Positions 18,771 through 30,177 are shown, counted from the stretch's first letter. The stretch is DNA of 64,000 bases from Aquincola agrisoli (GCF_036621135.1 NZ_JAZIBG010000038.1:22743-86742), one strand, 5' to 3'. Notes: a model not told the origin generated them from the letters alone. Program-made: numbers and translations.

Positions 18771-21128
18771 TCAGACGCCCTGCGCCCGGTTGGCCTGTTC
18801 GACCGCCGACAAGCCAGCGCCCTGCGCGGCCATCGCGCGCTCGCGCTCCAGGTTGCGTTCCAGCTGCACCTTGGCCGACCGGTACTGCTGCGGCCAGGGC
18901 ATGTCGGTGTAGCCGATCTTGGCGGCCTCCTGCAGCGTCCACGCCGGGTTGGCCAGGTGCGGCCGGGCAATGGCGCAGAGGTCGGCGCGGCCGGCCGCGA
19001 TGATGCTGTTGACGTGGTCGGCCTCGGAGATCGCGCCGACCGCGATGGTCGGGATGCCCGCCTCGTTGCGCACGCGGTCGGCGAACGGCGTCTGGAACAT
19101 GCGGCCGAAGACCGGTCGCTCCTGCTTGCTGACCTGGCCCGAGGAGCAGTCGATCACGTCGGCACCCGCCGCCTTGAAGGCCCGTGCGATCGCCACCGCG
19201 TCGTCGGGCGTGATGCCGCCTTCCACCCAGTCGTGCGCCGAGATGCGCACCGACATCGGCCGCTGCGCGGGCCAGGCTGCGCGCACGGCCTGGAACACCT
19301 CGAGCGGGTAGCGCAGCCGGTTCTCCAGCGAGCCGCCGTAGTCGTCGGTCCGCTGGTTCGTCAATGGCGAGATGAAGCTCGACAGCAGGTAGCCGTGTGC
19401 GCAGTGCAGCTCCAGCCAGTCGAAGCCGGCTTCGGCCGCGCGGCGCGTGGCCTGCACGAAATCGTCGCGCACACGGTCCATGTCGGCGCGGGTCATCGCG
19501 CGCGACAGGTCGCTCACGCCCTCGAGGTACTGCTGCGGCGATGCCGAGACGAGCGGCCAGTTGCCCTGGGGCAGCGGCTGGTCGATGCCCTCCCATGCCA
19601 GCCGCGTGGAGCCCTTCGCGCCCGCATGGCCGATCTGCACGCCCAGCTTCGCATCGGTGTGGCCGTGGACGAACTCGACGATGCGGCGCCAGCCGTCGCG
19701 CTGCGCGTCGTTCCACAGGCCTGGGCAGCCCGGGGTGATGCGCGCGTCGGGCGACACGCAAGTCATCTCGGCGAACACCATCGCCGCGCCGCCCATGGCC
19801 CGCGCACCGAGGTGCACCAGGTGGTAGTCGGCCGGCATGCCGTCGACGCAGGAGTACTGCGCCATCGGCGAGACGACGATGCGGTTCTTCAGCGTCAGGC
19901 CGCGCACCTTGAACGGCGTGAACATCGGCGGCACCGGCTGGCCGGCCGGGCCGCGGGCGGTGCCGGCGCGCTCGGCGAGCCAGTCTTCGTAGTGGCCGAC
20001 GTAGTCCTTGTCGCGCAGGCGCAGGTTCTCGTGGCTGATGCGCTGGCTGCGCGTGAGCAGCGAGTACGCAAACTGCTGCGGCGGCAGGTGCACGTAGCGG
20101 TCCACGTGCTCGAACCATTCGGTGGAGTTGCGCGCCGCGTTCTGGATGCGCAGCACCTCGACGCTGCGCACCGCTTCGTAGTCGGCCAGCGCAGCGGCCA
20201 GGTCGCCCGGCTGGCGGCCGATGCAGCGGGCCAGCTCGATGGCGTCTTCCAGCGCCAGCTTGGTGCCGGAGCCGATGGAAAAGTGCGCGGTGTGCGCGGC
20301 GTCGCCCATCAGCACCACCGGCGCACGGCCGTTGTGGTGCACCCAGCGCTGGCACACCACGCGCGGGAAGCGGATCCACTGCGCCGAGCCGCGCAGGTGG
20401 CTGGCGTTCGACATCAGCGCGTGGCCGTCGAGGTACTTGGCGAAGAGCCGTTCGCAGAAGGCGATGGCGTCTTCCTTCTCCATCGTGTCGAGGCCGGCCC
20501 TGCGCCACACGTCTTCCGGCGTCTCGACGATGAAGGTGGAGGTGCTGTCGTCGAACTTGTACGCATGCGCCTGGAACCAGCCGTGCTCGGTCTCTTCGAA
20601 CGCGAAGGTGAAAGCGTCGAACAGCTTGTGCGTGCCCAGCCACACGAAGCGGCACAGGCGGGTGTCGATGTCGGGCTGGTAGGTTTCGGCGTACTTGGCG
20701 CGGATGCGGCTGTTGAGGCCGTCGCAGGCGATGACGAGATCGGCCTCGGGGTAGTCCTGGTCGCCCTGCGCGTCGGTTTCGAAGACCAGCTCCACGCCCA
20801 GCGCCTCGCACCGGCGCTGCAGGATGTTCAGCAGCCGCTTGCGGCCGATGCCGCAGAAGCCGTGGCCGCCCGAGCGCACCTGGTGGCCGCGGATGTGGAC
20901 CTCGATGTCGTCCCAGTGGTTGAAGGCGTCGAGGATCTCCGCCGCCGAGGCCGGGTCGGCCGCCTGCAGGTTGCCCAGCGTCTGGTCGGAGAACACCACG
21001 CCCCAGCCGAAGGTGTCGTAGGGGCGGTTGCGCTCGATCACGCGGATCTCGTGCGCCGGGTTCTGCTGCTTCATCAGCAGCGCGAAGTACAGGCCTGCGG
21101 GGCCGCCACCGATGCACACGATCTTCAT
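18771..21128 (-). CDS. Fused FAD monooxygenase / old-yellow-enzyme reductase (2-aminobenzoyl-CoA or salicyloyl-CoA type)
   Basis: 785-residue bifunctional flavoprotein. Residues 1 to about 390 are a class A FAD monooxygenase (GGGPAG at 7-12, later VVLMGDAAHTAHFSIGSG). From about 405 a complete old-yellow-enzyme NADH:flavin oxidoreductase follows (PMFTPFKVRGLTLKNRIVVSPM, HCAHGYLLSSFISPLTNQR). This architecture is that of 2-aminobenzoyl-CoA monooxygenase/reductase (AbmA) and of proteins annotated as salicylyl-CoA 5-hydroxylase. It hydroxylates the aryl-CoA at C5, and in the Abm case also reduces the ring. It is the first gene of the operon, with an AT-rich control region upstream and GGAG ten bases before the ATG. 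Confidence 0.93.
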   Translation of the reverse strand: MKIVCIGGGPAGLYFALLMKQQNPAHEIRVIERNRPYDTFGWGVVFSDQTLGNLQAADPASAAEILDAFNHWDDIEVHIRGHQVRSGGHGFCGIGRKRLLNILQRRCEALGVELVFETDAQGDQDYPEADLVIACDGLNSRIRAKYAETYQPDIDTRLCRFVWLGTHKLFDAFTFAFEETEHGWFQAHAYKFDDSTSTFIVETPEDVWRRAGLDTMEKEDAIAFCERLFAKYLDGHALMSNASHLRGSAQWIRFPRVVCQRWVHHNGRAPVVLMGDAAHTAHFSIGSGTKLALEDAIELARCIGRQPGDLAAALADYEAVRSVEVLRIQNAARNSTEWFEHVDRYVHLPPQQFAYSLLTRSQRISHENLRLRDKDYVGHYEDWLAERAGTARGPAGQPVPPMFTPFKVRGLTLKNRIVVSPMAQYSCVDGMPADYHLVHLGARAMGGAAMVFAEMTCVSPDARITPGCPGLWNDAQRDGWRRIVEFVHGHTDAKLGVQIGHAGAKGSTRLAWEGIDQPLPQGNWPLVSASPQQYLEGVSDLSRAMTRADMDRVRDDFVQATRRAAEAGFDWLELHCAHGYLLSSFISPLTNQRTDDYGGSLENRLRYPLEVFQAVRAAWPAQRPMSVRISAHDWVEGGITPDDAVAIARAFKAAGADVIDCSSGQVSKQERPVFGRMFQTPFADRVRNEAGIPTIAVGAISEADHVNSIIAAGRADLCAIARPHLANPAWTLQEAAKIGYTDMPWPQQYRSAKVQLERNLERERAMAAQGAGLSAVEQANRAQGV

Positions 21129-21161
21129 GGACGCTGCGCTCCTGAGCGATTCGCTCTTTCG

Positions 21162-21200
21162 TTGAAGCTTGAATGCTTTAACTTTGAAGTATTTTGATCC
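21162..21200 (-). promoter_or_regulatory. Candidate MarR operator/promoter of the aromatic CoA operon
   Basis: This AT-rich island lies 34-72 bases upstream of the monooxygenase ATG. It contains the perfect palindrome TTGAAGCTTGAA (21162-21173), then, after nine bases, a third TTGAA-like half-site TTTGAAG (21183-21189). Such islands are rare in this 70% GC window. A MarR gene in the same operon makes it the likely operator. Confidence 0.55.
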
Positions 21201-21251
21201 AGCAGCGCAGTTGCGCGAGCGGGGAAAACCCGCAGCTGCCGCCTCCGGCGT

Positions 21252-22370
21252 TCAGGCCGGGCCGCGCAGCTGCGTCGGCAGCTCGGGCACGGGGCCGGAC
21301 GGCACGCCGTGCTCGGCCGCCTCGACGCGGTCGCGCCCGCCGAGCTTGCCCCGGTAGAGCGCACGGTCGGCGCGCTGCACCACCGCGGCGATCGGCTCGC
21401 CCGGCTGCGCCTGCGCCACACCGAGGGTGATCGTCAGCGCGACCGGCCGGCCCTCCACCATCGGCGACGACGCGGCCACCCGCTCGCGCAGCCCCTCGGC
21501 CACACGCAGGGCGCCGTCCAGCGGCGTGCCCAGCAGCAGGACCGCGAACTCCTCGCCGCCCCAGCGGGCGACCACGTCGATCGTGCGCAGCGACGCCTTC
21601 AGGTCGCGGCTCACGACGCGCAGCACTTCATCGCCGCCGGCGTGGCCGTGGCGGTCGTTGATCGACTTGAAGTGGTCGATGTCCGCCATCAGCACCGCGA
21701 AGGGCTGGCCCTCGTCGCGCAGCCGCCGCTGCGCCTGCTGCGCGGTTTCCAGCCAGCTTCGGCGGTTGGACAGCCCGGTCAGCGGATCGGTGCTGGCCAG
21801 CCCCAGCAGCACCTGCTCGCCGCCCACGATGGCGCGGTAGTAGATCGATGCGCCGTAGGCCAGCAGCATCACCATCGCGACGATGTTGAAGTACTCCATC
21901 CACCGCAACGCCTCGAGGGGCACGTCGTAGCGCGGCGGCTGGAAATGGCTGGCGTAGCGCAGCAGGCCGTAGCCCGCCGCCACCGCCACCATGCACAGCC
22001 ACTTGAAGCGCTCCGGCACGTCGGCACCGATGAAGAAGATCGGCACCAGCGCGAGCAGGTAGAAGTGGAAGCCGCTGTTCCAGCCGAGGTAGATCACCGC
22101 CAGCACCGCGTGGACGGCGATCTCCAGCCCCACCAGCGTCGCCATCAGCCGGTAGCGGCGGGTGGTGGCATGCATCGCGAGCGCCATGCCCAGGTACAGC
22201 AGCACGCTGAACACGTTGAAGGCGACCAGCCTCGGCCACTCGAAGTATGCGAACACGCTGAAGAAGCACAGGTGCGTGGCGGCGCCGGCGTAGGCGACGA
22301 ACCGCATCAGCCGTGCAAAGGCCAGGCCGTTCTGGGTGCGATGTTCGAGGAGGTGCGCGGAAGGCGTCAT
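21252..22370 (-). CDS. Membrane GGDEF diguanylate cyclase
   Basis: 372-residue protein with an N-terminal block of about six membrane helices (residues 20-185) and a C-terminal GGDEF domain (about 205-365) carrying an intact RWGGEEF active site. The inhibitory-site motif RTID lies five residues before it. It should make cyclic-di-GMP and be feedback-inhibited. ATG at 22370 is preferred; an in-frame TTG at 22451 would add 27 polar residues. The membrane sensor has no recognised ligand domain. Confidence 0.9.
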   Translation of the reverse strand: MTPSAHLLEHRTQNGLAFARLMRFVAYAGAATHLCFFSVFAYFEWPRLVAFNVFSVLLYLGMALAMHATTRRYRLMATLVGLEIAVHAVLAVIYLGWNSGFHFYLLALVPIFFIGADVPERFKWLCMVAVAAGYGLLRYASHFQPPRYDVPLEALRWMEYFNIVAMVMLLAYGASIYYRAIVGGEQVLLGLASTDPLTGLSNRRSWLETAQQAQRRLRDEGQPFAVLMADIDHFKSINDRHGHAGGDEVLRVVSRDLKASLRTIDVVARWGGEEFAVLLLGTPLDGALRVAEGLRERVAASSPMVEGRPVALTITLGVAQAQPGEPIAAVVQRADRALYRGKLGGRDRVEAAEHGVPSGPVPELPTQLRGPA

Positions 22371-22492
22371 CGGGCAGCGGTGCCGGGTCCACCAGGGCGC
22401 ACCCGGCCGGTGCGAGGCGCCACTGCGTGAAGGAAACGCCGATTCTTGCAAAAGTGATCACCAACAAAATCACATTTTCAGGTTGATATGTC
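22371..22492 (-). promoter_or_regulatory. AT-rich promoter region of the diguanylate cyclase gene
   Basis: The segment 22441-22497 is markedly AT-rich against its surroundings. It carries GTGATCAC within AAAGTGATCACC (22453-22464) and a second GTGAT half-site on the opposite strand. It probably holds the leftward promoter of the GGDEF gene, which lies downstream of the MocR gene stop. No clear -35/-10 pair is claimed. Confidence 0.3.
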
Positions 22493-23926
22493 TCATTTCG
22501 CCGTGCACAGGCCGCCGAGCAGCCGCAAGGCCTGCTCGGTCTCGTGCGTCACCGTGTAGCCGCAGCTGATGCGCAGGAAGTGGTCGTAGCGGTGCGTGTT
22601 GGAAAACAGCGTGCCGGGCACCGTGCGGATGCCGTACCGCATGCCCGCCTCGAACAGCGCGTGCGCGCCGCAGCCCGGCGGCAACTCCACCCACAGCAGC
22701 ATGCCGCCGCGGGGCAGGCTCAAGCGGGTGCCGGGCGGGAACCAGGCCGCGATCGCCTCGGCCACCCGCTCGCGCTGGTGCTTGATCTGCCGCCGCAGCC
22801 GCGCCACGTGGCGGTCGTAGGCGCTGCTGCCGAGGAACTCCGCCATCGTCAGCTGGCCCAGGGCCTCGTTGGCGCGGCTCTGCGCGTACTTCAGCATCTG
22901 GATGCGCGCATGCAGCCGCCCGCCGCTGACCCAGCCCAGGCGCAGCCCGGGCGCCACCGTCTTGCGCAGCGAGACGCAGCGGATCACGTTGCCGGTGGTG
23001 TCCCAGGCCTTCAGGGGCTTCAGCGGCGTGTCGTCGTCGCCCAGCATGCCGTAGGTGTCGTCCTCGATCAGCGGCACGCGCCGGCGCTCGCACAGCGCCA
23101 CCAGCCGCGCCTTGTCGGCGTCGGGCATCACGCAGCCCAGCGGGTTCTGGAAATCCGGCGAAGCGACCACCGCCTTGATGCCGGGCTGCGTTTCGAAGGC
23201 GAGCTCGAGCGCCTCGATCGAGAGCCCGGTGTGCGGGCTGGTGGGGATCTCCAGCGCACGCAGGCCCAGGCTCTCGAGCACCTGCAGCAGGCCGAAGTAG
23301 GTGGGCGACTCCACCGCCACCACGTCGCCCGGCTGGGCCACGGCACGCAGCGCGACGTTGAGCGCCTCGATGCAGCCGTGGGTGATGGTGATCTCGTCGG
23401 GCGACAGGTGCAGCCCGCCGTCGAGCGCACGCCGGGCGATGGCCGTGCGCAAGGCCAGCTCGCCGGCCGGCGACACCGGCCGCACCAGCAGCTCGGGCTG
23501 GCGCCGCAGCACCCGGATGGCGGCGGCCTTCAGCGCCTCGCCGGGGTAGATGCCGGGCTCGGCGTAGGTGGCGCCGAAGTCGAAGGACACCGGCTGCAGC
23601 TCGCCGGTGGCGACGAAGGCCGAGACGCGGTCATGGATGCCGACGAACTGCGCCGGATCGGGCGCCCGGCGCACGTCCGGCTCGGCGGCAGGCGCGATGC
23701 TCGTGCGGCGCGGCGGGCGCACGAAGTAGCCCGAGCGCGGGCGCGCTTCGAGCAGGCCCTCGTCCTCCAGCCGCCGACAGGCCTGCAGCGCGGTCGACAG
23801 GCTCACCTGGTGCAGCCGCGTCAGGCTGCGTACGGAGGGCATGCGTTCGCCCGCGGGCATCAGGCCGGAGCGGATCGCGCTGCGGTAGTGCTGCGCCACG
23901 CGCTGGTAGAGGAGATCGGCTTCCAT
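22493..23926 (-). CDS. MocR-type regulator (GntR DNA-binding + aminotransferase-like PLP domain)
   Basis: 477-residue fusion of an N-terminal GntR winged helix (YQRVAQHYRSAIRSG...GERMPSVRSLTRLHQVS, residues 7-75) to a fold-type I aminotransferase domain. The PLP lysine is retained in SLRKTVAPGLRLGW, and the DDTYG and SPTYFG motifs are present. MocR proteins sense PLP-linked amino compounds and usually regulate the divergent gene, here a DUF2917 protein and a serine/threonine dehydratase. The ATG at 23926 is the natural domain start. Confidence 0.9.
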   Translation of the reverse strand: MEADLLYQRVAQHYRSAIRSGLMPAGERMPSVRSLTRLHQVSLSTALQACRRLEDEGLLEARPRSGYFVRPPRRTSIAPAAEPDVRRAPDPAQFVGIHDRVSAFVATGELQPVSFDFGATYAEPGIYPGEALKAAAIRVLRRQPELLVRPVSPAGELALRTAIARRALDGGLHLSPDEITITHGCIEALNVALRAVAQPGDVVAVESPTYFGLLQVLESLGLRALEIPTSPHTGLSIEALELAFETQPGIKAVVASPDFQNPLGCVMPDADKARLVALCERRRVPLIEDDTYGMLGDDDTPLKPLKAWDTTGNVIRCVSLRKTVAPGLRLGWVSGGRLHARIQMLKYAQSRANEALGQLTMAEFLGSSAYDRHVARLRRQIKHQRERVAEAIAAWFPPGTRLSLPRGGMLLWVELPPGCGAHALFEAGMRYGIRTVPGTLFSNTHRYDHFLRISCGYTVTHETEQALRLLGGLCTAK

Positions 23927-23987
23927 GCGCACGATGATGCCGCCGCCCCGCCCGGCCGGACCGGAACAGTTCGGGCCCGATCGCACC

Positions 23988-24017
23988 GATACAGCGGCCT
24001 TGCAGGGCTTCTGATAC
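23988..24017. promoter_or_regulatory. Possible MocR binding site (GATAC direct repeat)
   Basis: In the 187-bp spacer between the MocR gene and the divergent DUF2917 gene, GATAC occurs twice in the same orientation 25 bp apart (23988-23992 and 24013-24017). MocR regulators often bind direct repeats in such divergent promoters. This is a suggestion from position and spacing only. Confidence 0.25.
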
Positions 24018-24113
24018 GCAACAGATTGCGGCTCGCTGTGACTGTTATCTCCCGCGCGGCGTTCCTAAGCTGGAGCCCTGTTCCACCCGGACCACCACGG
24101 CAGCGAGGCCCCC

Positions 24114-24476
24114 ATGACAACCCCCCACCGCGAAGCCACTTCCCTGCTCCGACTGCGCCGCGGCGAAGGCCGCTGGCTCGACGCCGGCCGGCGCCTGCGC
24201 ATCGTGCTGCAGCACGGCAGCCTGCATTGGAAGGCGGCCCCGCTGTTCGACGGCCTGCCGGCCGGCGAAGGGCGGCTGACCGCGGGCGACAGCAGCGTGC
24301 TCTACGGCTGGCTGTGGCTGCAGGCCGATCGCGACACGGAAGTGCTCTGCCTGGCGCCAGCGCCGGCCGGCGCCCTGTGGCGCGAGGCGGCCCGCGCCGC
24401 CGCACGGGCCCTGCACGCCGCGGCCCGCGTCGCCGCCGCCACGCTGCAGCGCGCGGGCGGCCGGCGCGCCTGCTGA
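24114..24476 (+). CDS. DUF2917 family small protein
   Basis: 120-residue protein of the DUF2917 kind. It has a short cupin-like beta region (LRRGEGRWLDAGRRLRIVLQHGSLHW, SSVLYGWLWLQADRDTEVLCL), followed by an Ala/Arg-rich tail. The family is common in Burkholderiales and has no known function. It is divergent from the MocR regulator and 36 bases ahead of the dehydratase gene, so it may be under MocR control. Confidence 0.7.
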   Translation: MTTPHREATSLLRLRRGEGRWLDAGRRLRIVLQHGSLHWKAAPLFDGLPAGEGRLTAGDSSVLYGWLWLQADRDTEVLCLAPAPAGALWREAARAAARALHAAARVAAATLQRAGGRRAC

Positions 24477-24512
24477 CGCCGCTTTCCCCACGCACCGAGG
24501 CACACTGGAGCC

Positions 24513-25481
24513 ATGCTGAACTACACCGACATCCAGGCCGCCGCCGACAGGCTGAGCGGCGTCGCCCACCGCACGCCGGTTTTGCGCTCGCGCACGCTCG
24601 ACGAACTGCTCGGCATGCAGGTGTTCCTGAAGGCCGAGAACCTGCAGCGCATGGGCGCCTTCAAGTTCCGCGGCGGCTACAACGCCGTCAACGTGCTGAC
24701 GGACGAGCAGCGCGCCCGCGGCGTGGTGGCCTTCTCCTCCGGCAACCATGCGCAGGCGGTGGCGCTGGCGGCGCGCCTGCACGGCTGCAAGGCCACCATC
24801 GTGATGCCCCACGACAGCCCGACGCTGAAGCTCGCGGCCACGCGCGGCTACGGCGCCGAGGTGGTGATCTACGACCGCTACCTGGAAGACCGCGCCGCCA
24901 TCGCGCGCCGCCTGGTGGCCGAGACCGGCGCCGCGCTGATCCCGCCCTTCGACCACCTGCCGGTGATGGCCGGCCAGGGCACCGCCGCGAAGGAGCTGAT
25001 CGAGGACGCCGGCCCGCTCGACGCGCTGATCGTCTGCGCTGGCGGCGGCGGCTTCCTGTCGGGCTGCACGGTGGCGGCCAAGCACCTCCTGCCGGACATC
25101 CGCGTCTACGGCGCCGAGCCCGAGCGCGGCGACGACATGCGGCAGTCGCTGCGCCGCGGCGAGATCGTGCACATCGACGTGCCGCGCACCATCTGCGACG
25201 GCCAGCAGACGCAGGCCATCGGCGTCGAGCCGTTCAAGGTCATCCAGGCGATGGTGACGGACGTGCTCACCGTCGCCGACCCGGTGGTGGTCGAGGCGAT
25301 GCGCTTCGTGTTCGAGCGGCTCAAGCTGGTGATCGAGCCCTCCGGCGCCTGCGCGCTGGCGGCGCTGATGCACCACCGCGCCCAGTTCGCCGGCCAGCGC
25401 GTGGGCGTCACGCTGTCGGGCGGCAACATCGGCGTCGACCGCTTCGTCGCGCTGATGACGGGCGCCGAGAAGGTCGACTGA
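24513..25481 (+). CDS. Serine/threonine dehydratase (PLP-dependent)
   Basis: 322-residue fold-type II PLP enzyme. The Schiff-base lysine is in MGAFKFRGGYNA, followed by SSGNHAQAVALAARL and the glycine-rich phosphate loop CAGGGGFLSG. It deaminates L-threonine or L-serine to the 2-oxo acid. It lacks the C-terminal ACT-like regulatory domain of biosynthetic IlvA, so it is the short catabolic/TdcB or serine racemase-like form. Its position beside a MocR regulator suggests amino acid-responsive control. Confidence 0.9.
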   Translation: MLNYTDIQAAADRLSGVAHRTPVLRSRTLDELLGMQVFLKAENLQRMGAFKFRGGYNAVNVLTDEQRARGVVAFSSGNHAQAVALAARLHGCKATIVMPHDSPTLKLAATRGYGAEVVIYDRYLEDRAAIARRLVAETGAALIPPFDHLPVMAGQGTAAKELIEDAGPLDALIVCAGGGGFLSGCTVAAKHLLPDIRVYGAEPERGDDMRQSLRRGEIVHIDVPRTICDGQQTQAIGVEPFKVIQAMVTDVLTVADPVVVEAMRFVFERLKLVIEPSGACALAALMHHRAQFAGQRVGVTLSGGNIGVDRFVALMTGAEKVD

Positions 25482-25490
25482 CCCGGGCGG

Positions 25491-25871
25491 CTACGCCGCG
25501 TGCCGCGCCTCGGCGGCCGGCGTGGCCCACCGCGGCGGCAGCCGCTCCAGCACGCGCCGGGCGTCGAGCGACGCGATCGGCACGTTCAGGTCGGTCGGGA
25601 TGCGGTCGTGCGCCTGCAGCGCCATGTAGCGCAGCGCGCTCACGCGCAGGAACGACGCGAAGTTGCCCACCTGGCCGCGGGCCCGCACCAGCTCGTCGTA
25701 GAGCTTTTCCAGCAGCTGCGGCACGCCCATGCCGTCGCGCTGGCCGATCTCGGCCAGCACGTCCCAGTACAGGTTCTCCAGCCGCAGGCTGGTGACCACG
25801 CCGTGCAGGCGCACCGAGCGCGTGCGGCTTTCGTACGACTCGGGGTCGGCGCGGATGAAGATCTCGCACAT
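25491..25871 (-). CDS. Ribbon-helix-helix domain protein
   Basis: 126-residue protein starting MCEIFIRADPESYESRTRSVRLHGVVTSLRLENLYWDVLAEI. This is the arrangement of ribbon-helix-helix proteins in which a conserved strand (SVRLHGVVTSLRLE) is followed by two helices. It may bind DNA, but the target is unknown. The C-terminal 30 residues are poorly conserved looking. It is convergent with the dehydratase gene and 55 bp beyond the DJ-1-like gene. Confidence 0.75.
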   Translation of the reverse strand: MCEIFIRADPESYESRTRSVRLHGVVTSLRLENLYWDVLAEIGQRDGMGVPQLLEKLYDELVRARGQVGNFASFLRVSALRYMALQAHDRIPTDLNVPIASLDARRVLERLPPRWATPAAEARHAA

Positions 25872-25926
25872 CGCGTGTCTCCTCACGCCGCCGGCAGCGG
25901 GCGGCGAAGGCTGCACGATAGCCCAG

Positions 25927-26505
25927 TCACGTGCTGATCGTCGTGCCCAGCACCGCGAGGAACTGGGCCAGCCACGCCGGGTGCGCGGGCCAGGCCGGTG
26001 CCGTCACCAGCTTGCCGTCCGTCACCGCCTGGTCGACCGGGATCTGCGCATAGCTGGCGCCCGCCAGCTCCACCTCGGCCGCGCAGGCCGGGTAGGCCGA
26101 CACGCGCTTGCCGCGGATCACGCCCGCCGCCGCCAGCAGCTGGGCGCCGTGGCATACCGCGGCGATCGGCTTGTCGGCCTTGGCGAAGTGCTGCACCAGC
26201 GTGATCACCTGCGGGTTCATGCGCAGGTACTCGGGCGCGCGGCCGCCGGGGACCACCAGCGCGTCGTAGTCCTCGCCCTTCACCTCGGCGAAGCTGGCGT
26301 TGAGCGTGAAGCGGTGGCCGGGCTTCTCGGAATACGTCTGGTAGCCGTCGAAATCGTGGATCGCGGTCGTCACGTAATCGCCGGCCCGCTTGTCGGGGCA
26401 TACCGCGTGCACCGTGTGGCCGACCATGGTGAGCGCCTGGAAGGGCACCATGGTCTCGTAGTCCTCGCCGAAATCACCGACGATCATCAGGATCTTCTTT
26501 GCCAT
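25927..26505 (-). CDS. DJ-1/PfpI family protein
   Basis: 192-residue protein of the class I glutamine amidotransferase-like DJ-1/PfpI group. The nucleophile elbow VCHGAQLL contains the reactive cysteine, with its glutamate earlier in IVGDFGEDYE. Family members act as glyoxalases, deglycases or intracellular peptidases; the exact role here is not visible. The ATG at 26505 has GGAG eight bases upstream. Confidence 0.9.
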   Translation of the reverse strand: MAKKILMIVGDFGEDYETMVPFQALTMVGHTVHAVCPDKRAGDYVTTAIHDFDGYQTYSEKPGHRFTLNASFAEVKGEDYDALVVPGGRAPEYLRMNPQVITLVQHFAKADKPIAAVCHGAQLLAAAGVIRGKRVSAYPACAAEVELAGASYAQIPVDQAVTDGKLVTAPAWPAHPAWLAQFLAVLGTTIST

Positions 26506-26591
26506 ACGTGTCTCCTGCAAAGGATGAAGGGTCACGGGCGATTGTGGAAACCTGGGCCGGCGCCGGGTAACAGCGGGCTACTGCGGGATGT

Positions 26592-28949
<2,358 letters not shown>

Positions 28950-29027
28950 GGATGGGCGACGGCGGGCTGGCTAACCGCGTATTGTCCCAGGTGCGGGGTG
29001 TCCCTGCCGGCGTCGCGTTTACACCGG

Positions 29028-29056
29028 TTGAAATCGCAACGGGGTGAACCAAATAT
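29028..29056 (+). promoter_or_regulatory. Possible promoter of the Tim44-like gene
   Basis: TTGAAA (29028-29033) and AAATAT (29051-29056) are separated by 17 bases, in an AT-richer patch of the ygiQ-Tim44 divergent spacer. The start codon lies about 68 bases downstream. The match is reasonable but unproven. Confidence 0.35.
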
Positions 29057-29123
29057 GTGCCGGATACTCATACCCGGGCACGCCGCGTGTCGCGGCCCCG
29101 TTTCAATTGAACAAGGAGACCTT

Positions 29124-30101
29124 GTGAGAACCTGGTTGGTAGCCCTTTCGATGGCCGTGGCAGGCGCGACCCTGCCGCTCGCCACCTTCGACGCCGAGGC
29201 CAAGCGCCTGGGTGGCGGCCGTGCCTCTGGCATGCAGCGGCAAGCGCCTGCCAAGCCGGCCGATACGCCGAACTCCACCCCCGGCACGCCTGCCCAGCAG
29301 CCAGGCAATGCCGCGCCGATGGCCGGCGCCGCCGCACCGGCCGCAGCCGGTGCCGCCGCAGCGGCAGGCAAGCGTTCGTGGCTCGGCCCCGTCGCCGGCC
29401 TGGCCGCCGGCCTGGGCATCGCGGCGCTGTTCAGCCACCTCGGCCTGGGCGGCGAGCTGGCGAACTTCATGACCATGCTGCTGATCGGCCTGGTCGCGTT
29501 CTTCGCCATCCGCTGGCTGATGCGCCGGTTTGCCGGCAGCAACGGCAGCGCCCAGGCACGCAACGGCCTGCAGATGGCGGGCGCCGGCGCCGGTGGTTCG
29601 TCGGCCGGCCTGCGCAGCGACACCCCGTCGTGGCAGCCGCCGCAGCAGCAGCCGATGCAGCGCCAGTCGTTCGACGCGGCGCCGGCCGCCGCTTCCACCG
29701 CGGTGGCGGGCGTGGCCGCGGGCAGCACCCAGGTGCCGGCGAACTTCGACGCCGCAGGCTTCGAGCGCATCGCCAAGATGCTGTTCATCCGCCTGCAGGC
29801 CGCCAACGACGGCGGCCAGGTGGATGACCTGCGCAAGTTCACGACGCCGGAGCTGTTTGCCTCGCTGCGCCTCGACCTGCAGGATCGTGGCGCCACCGCC
29901 CAGCAGACCGACGTGGTGCAGCTCGATGCCGACCTGGCCGACTACGCCGAGGAGCAGGGCCAGCAGGTCGTCAGCGTGCGCTTCCACGGCCTGATCCGCG
30001 AAGAGGCCGACGGCGGCGCCCAGCCCTTCAACGAGCTGTGGCACTTCGTCAAGCCCGTGCAGGGCGGCGACTGGGCGATCGCCGGCATCCAGCCGGTCTG
30101 A
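29124..30101 (+). CDS. Tim44-like domain protein, exported or membrane-anchored
   Basis: 325-residue protein. It has a signal-like N-terminus (RTWLVALSMAVAGATLPLATFDAEA), a Pro/Ala-rich linker, two hydrophobic segments (about 85-105 and 113-130), and another low-complexity stretch. A C-terminal Tim44-like domain follows (FERIAKMLFIRLQAANDGGQVDDLRKFTTPELF...LWHFVKPVQGGDWAIAGIQPV). It occurs widely in betaproteobacteria with unknown role. The GTG at 29124 is chosen because AAGGAG ends six bases before it. A strong terminator follows. Confidence 0.88.
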   Translation: MRTWLVALSMAVAGATLPLATFDAEAKRLGGGRASGMQRQAPAKPADTPNSTPGTPAQQPGNAAPMAGAAAPAAAGAAAAAGKRSWLGPVAGLAAGLGIAALFSHLGLGGELANFMTMLLIGLVAFFAIRWLMRRFAGSNGSAQARNGLQMAGAGAGGSSAGLRSDTPSWQPPQQQPMQRQSFDAAPAAASTAVAGVAAGSTQVPANFDAAGFERIAKMLFIRLQAANDGGQVDDLRKFTTPELFASLRLDLQDRGATAQQTDVVQLDADLADYAEEQGQQVVSVRFHGLIREEADGGAQPFNELWHFVKPVQGGDWAIAGIQPV

Positions 30102-30133
30102 AGCCCGGCGCCGACAGGCGCCACACTCACAGG

Positions 30134-30159
30134 ACGGCGGCCTTCGGGCCGCCGTTTTT
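30134..30159 (+). terminator. Rho-independent terminator after the Tim44-like gene
   Basis: A perfect 9-bp stem ACGGCGGCC/GGCCGCCGT with a TTCG tetraloop, followed by a run of five T residues, starts 33 bases after the stop codon. Confidence 0.9.
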
Positions 30160-30177
30160 CATGGCGGCAGGTCGCTC

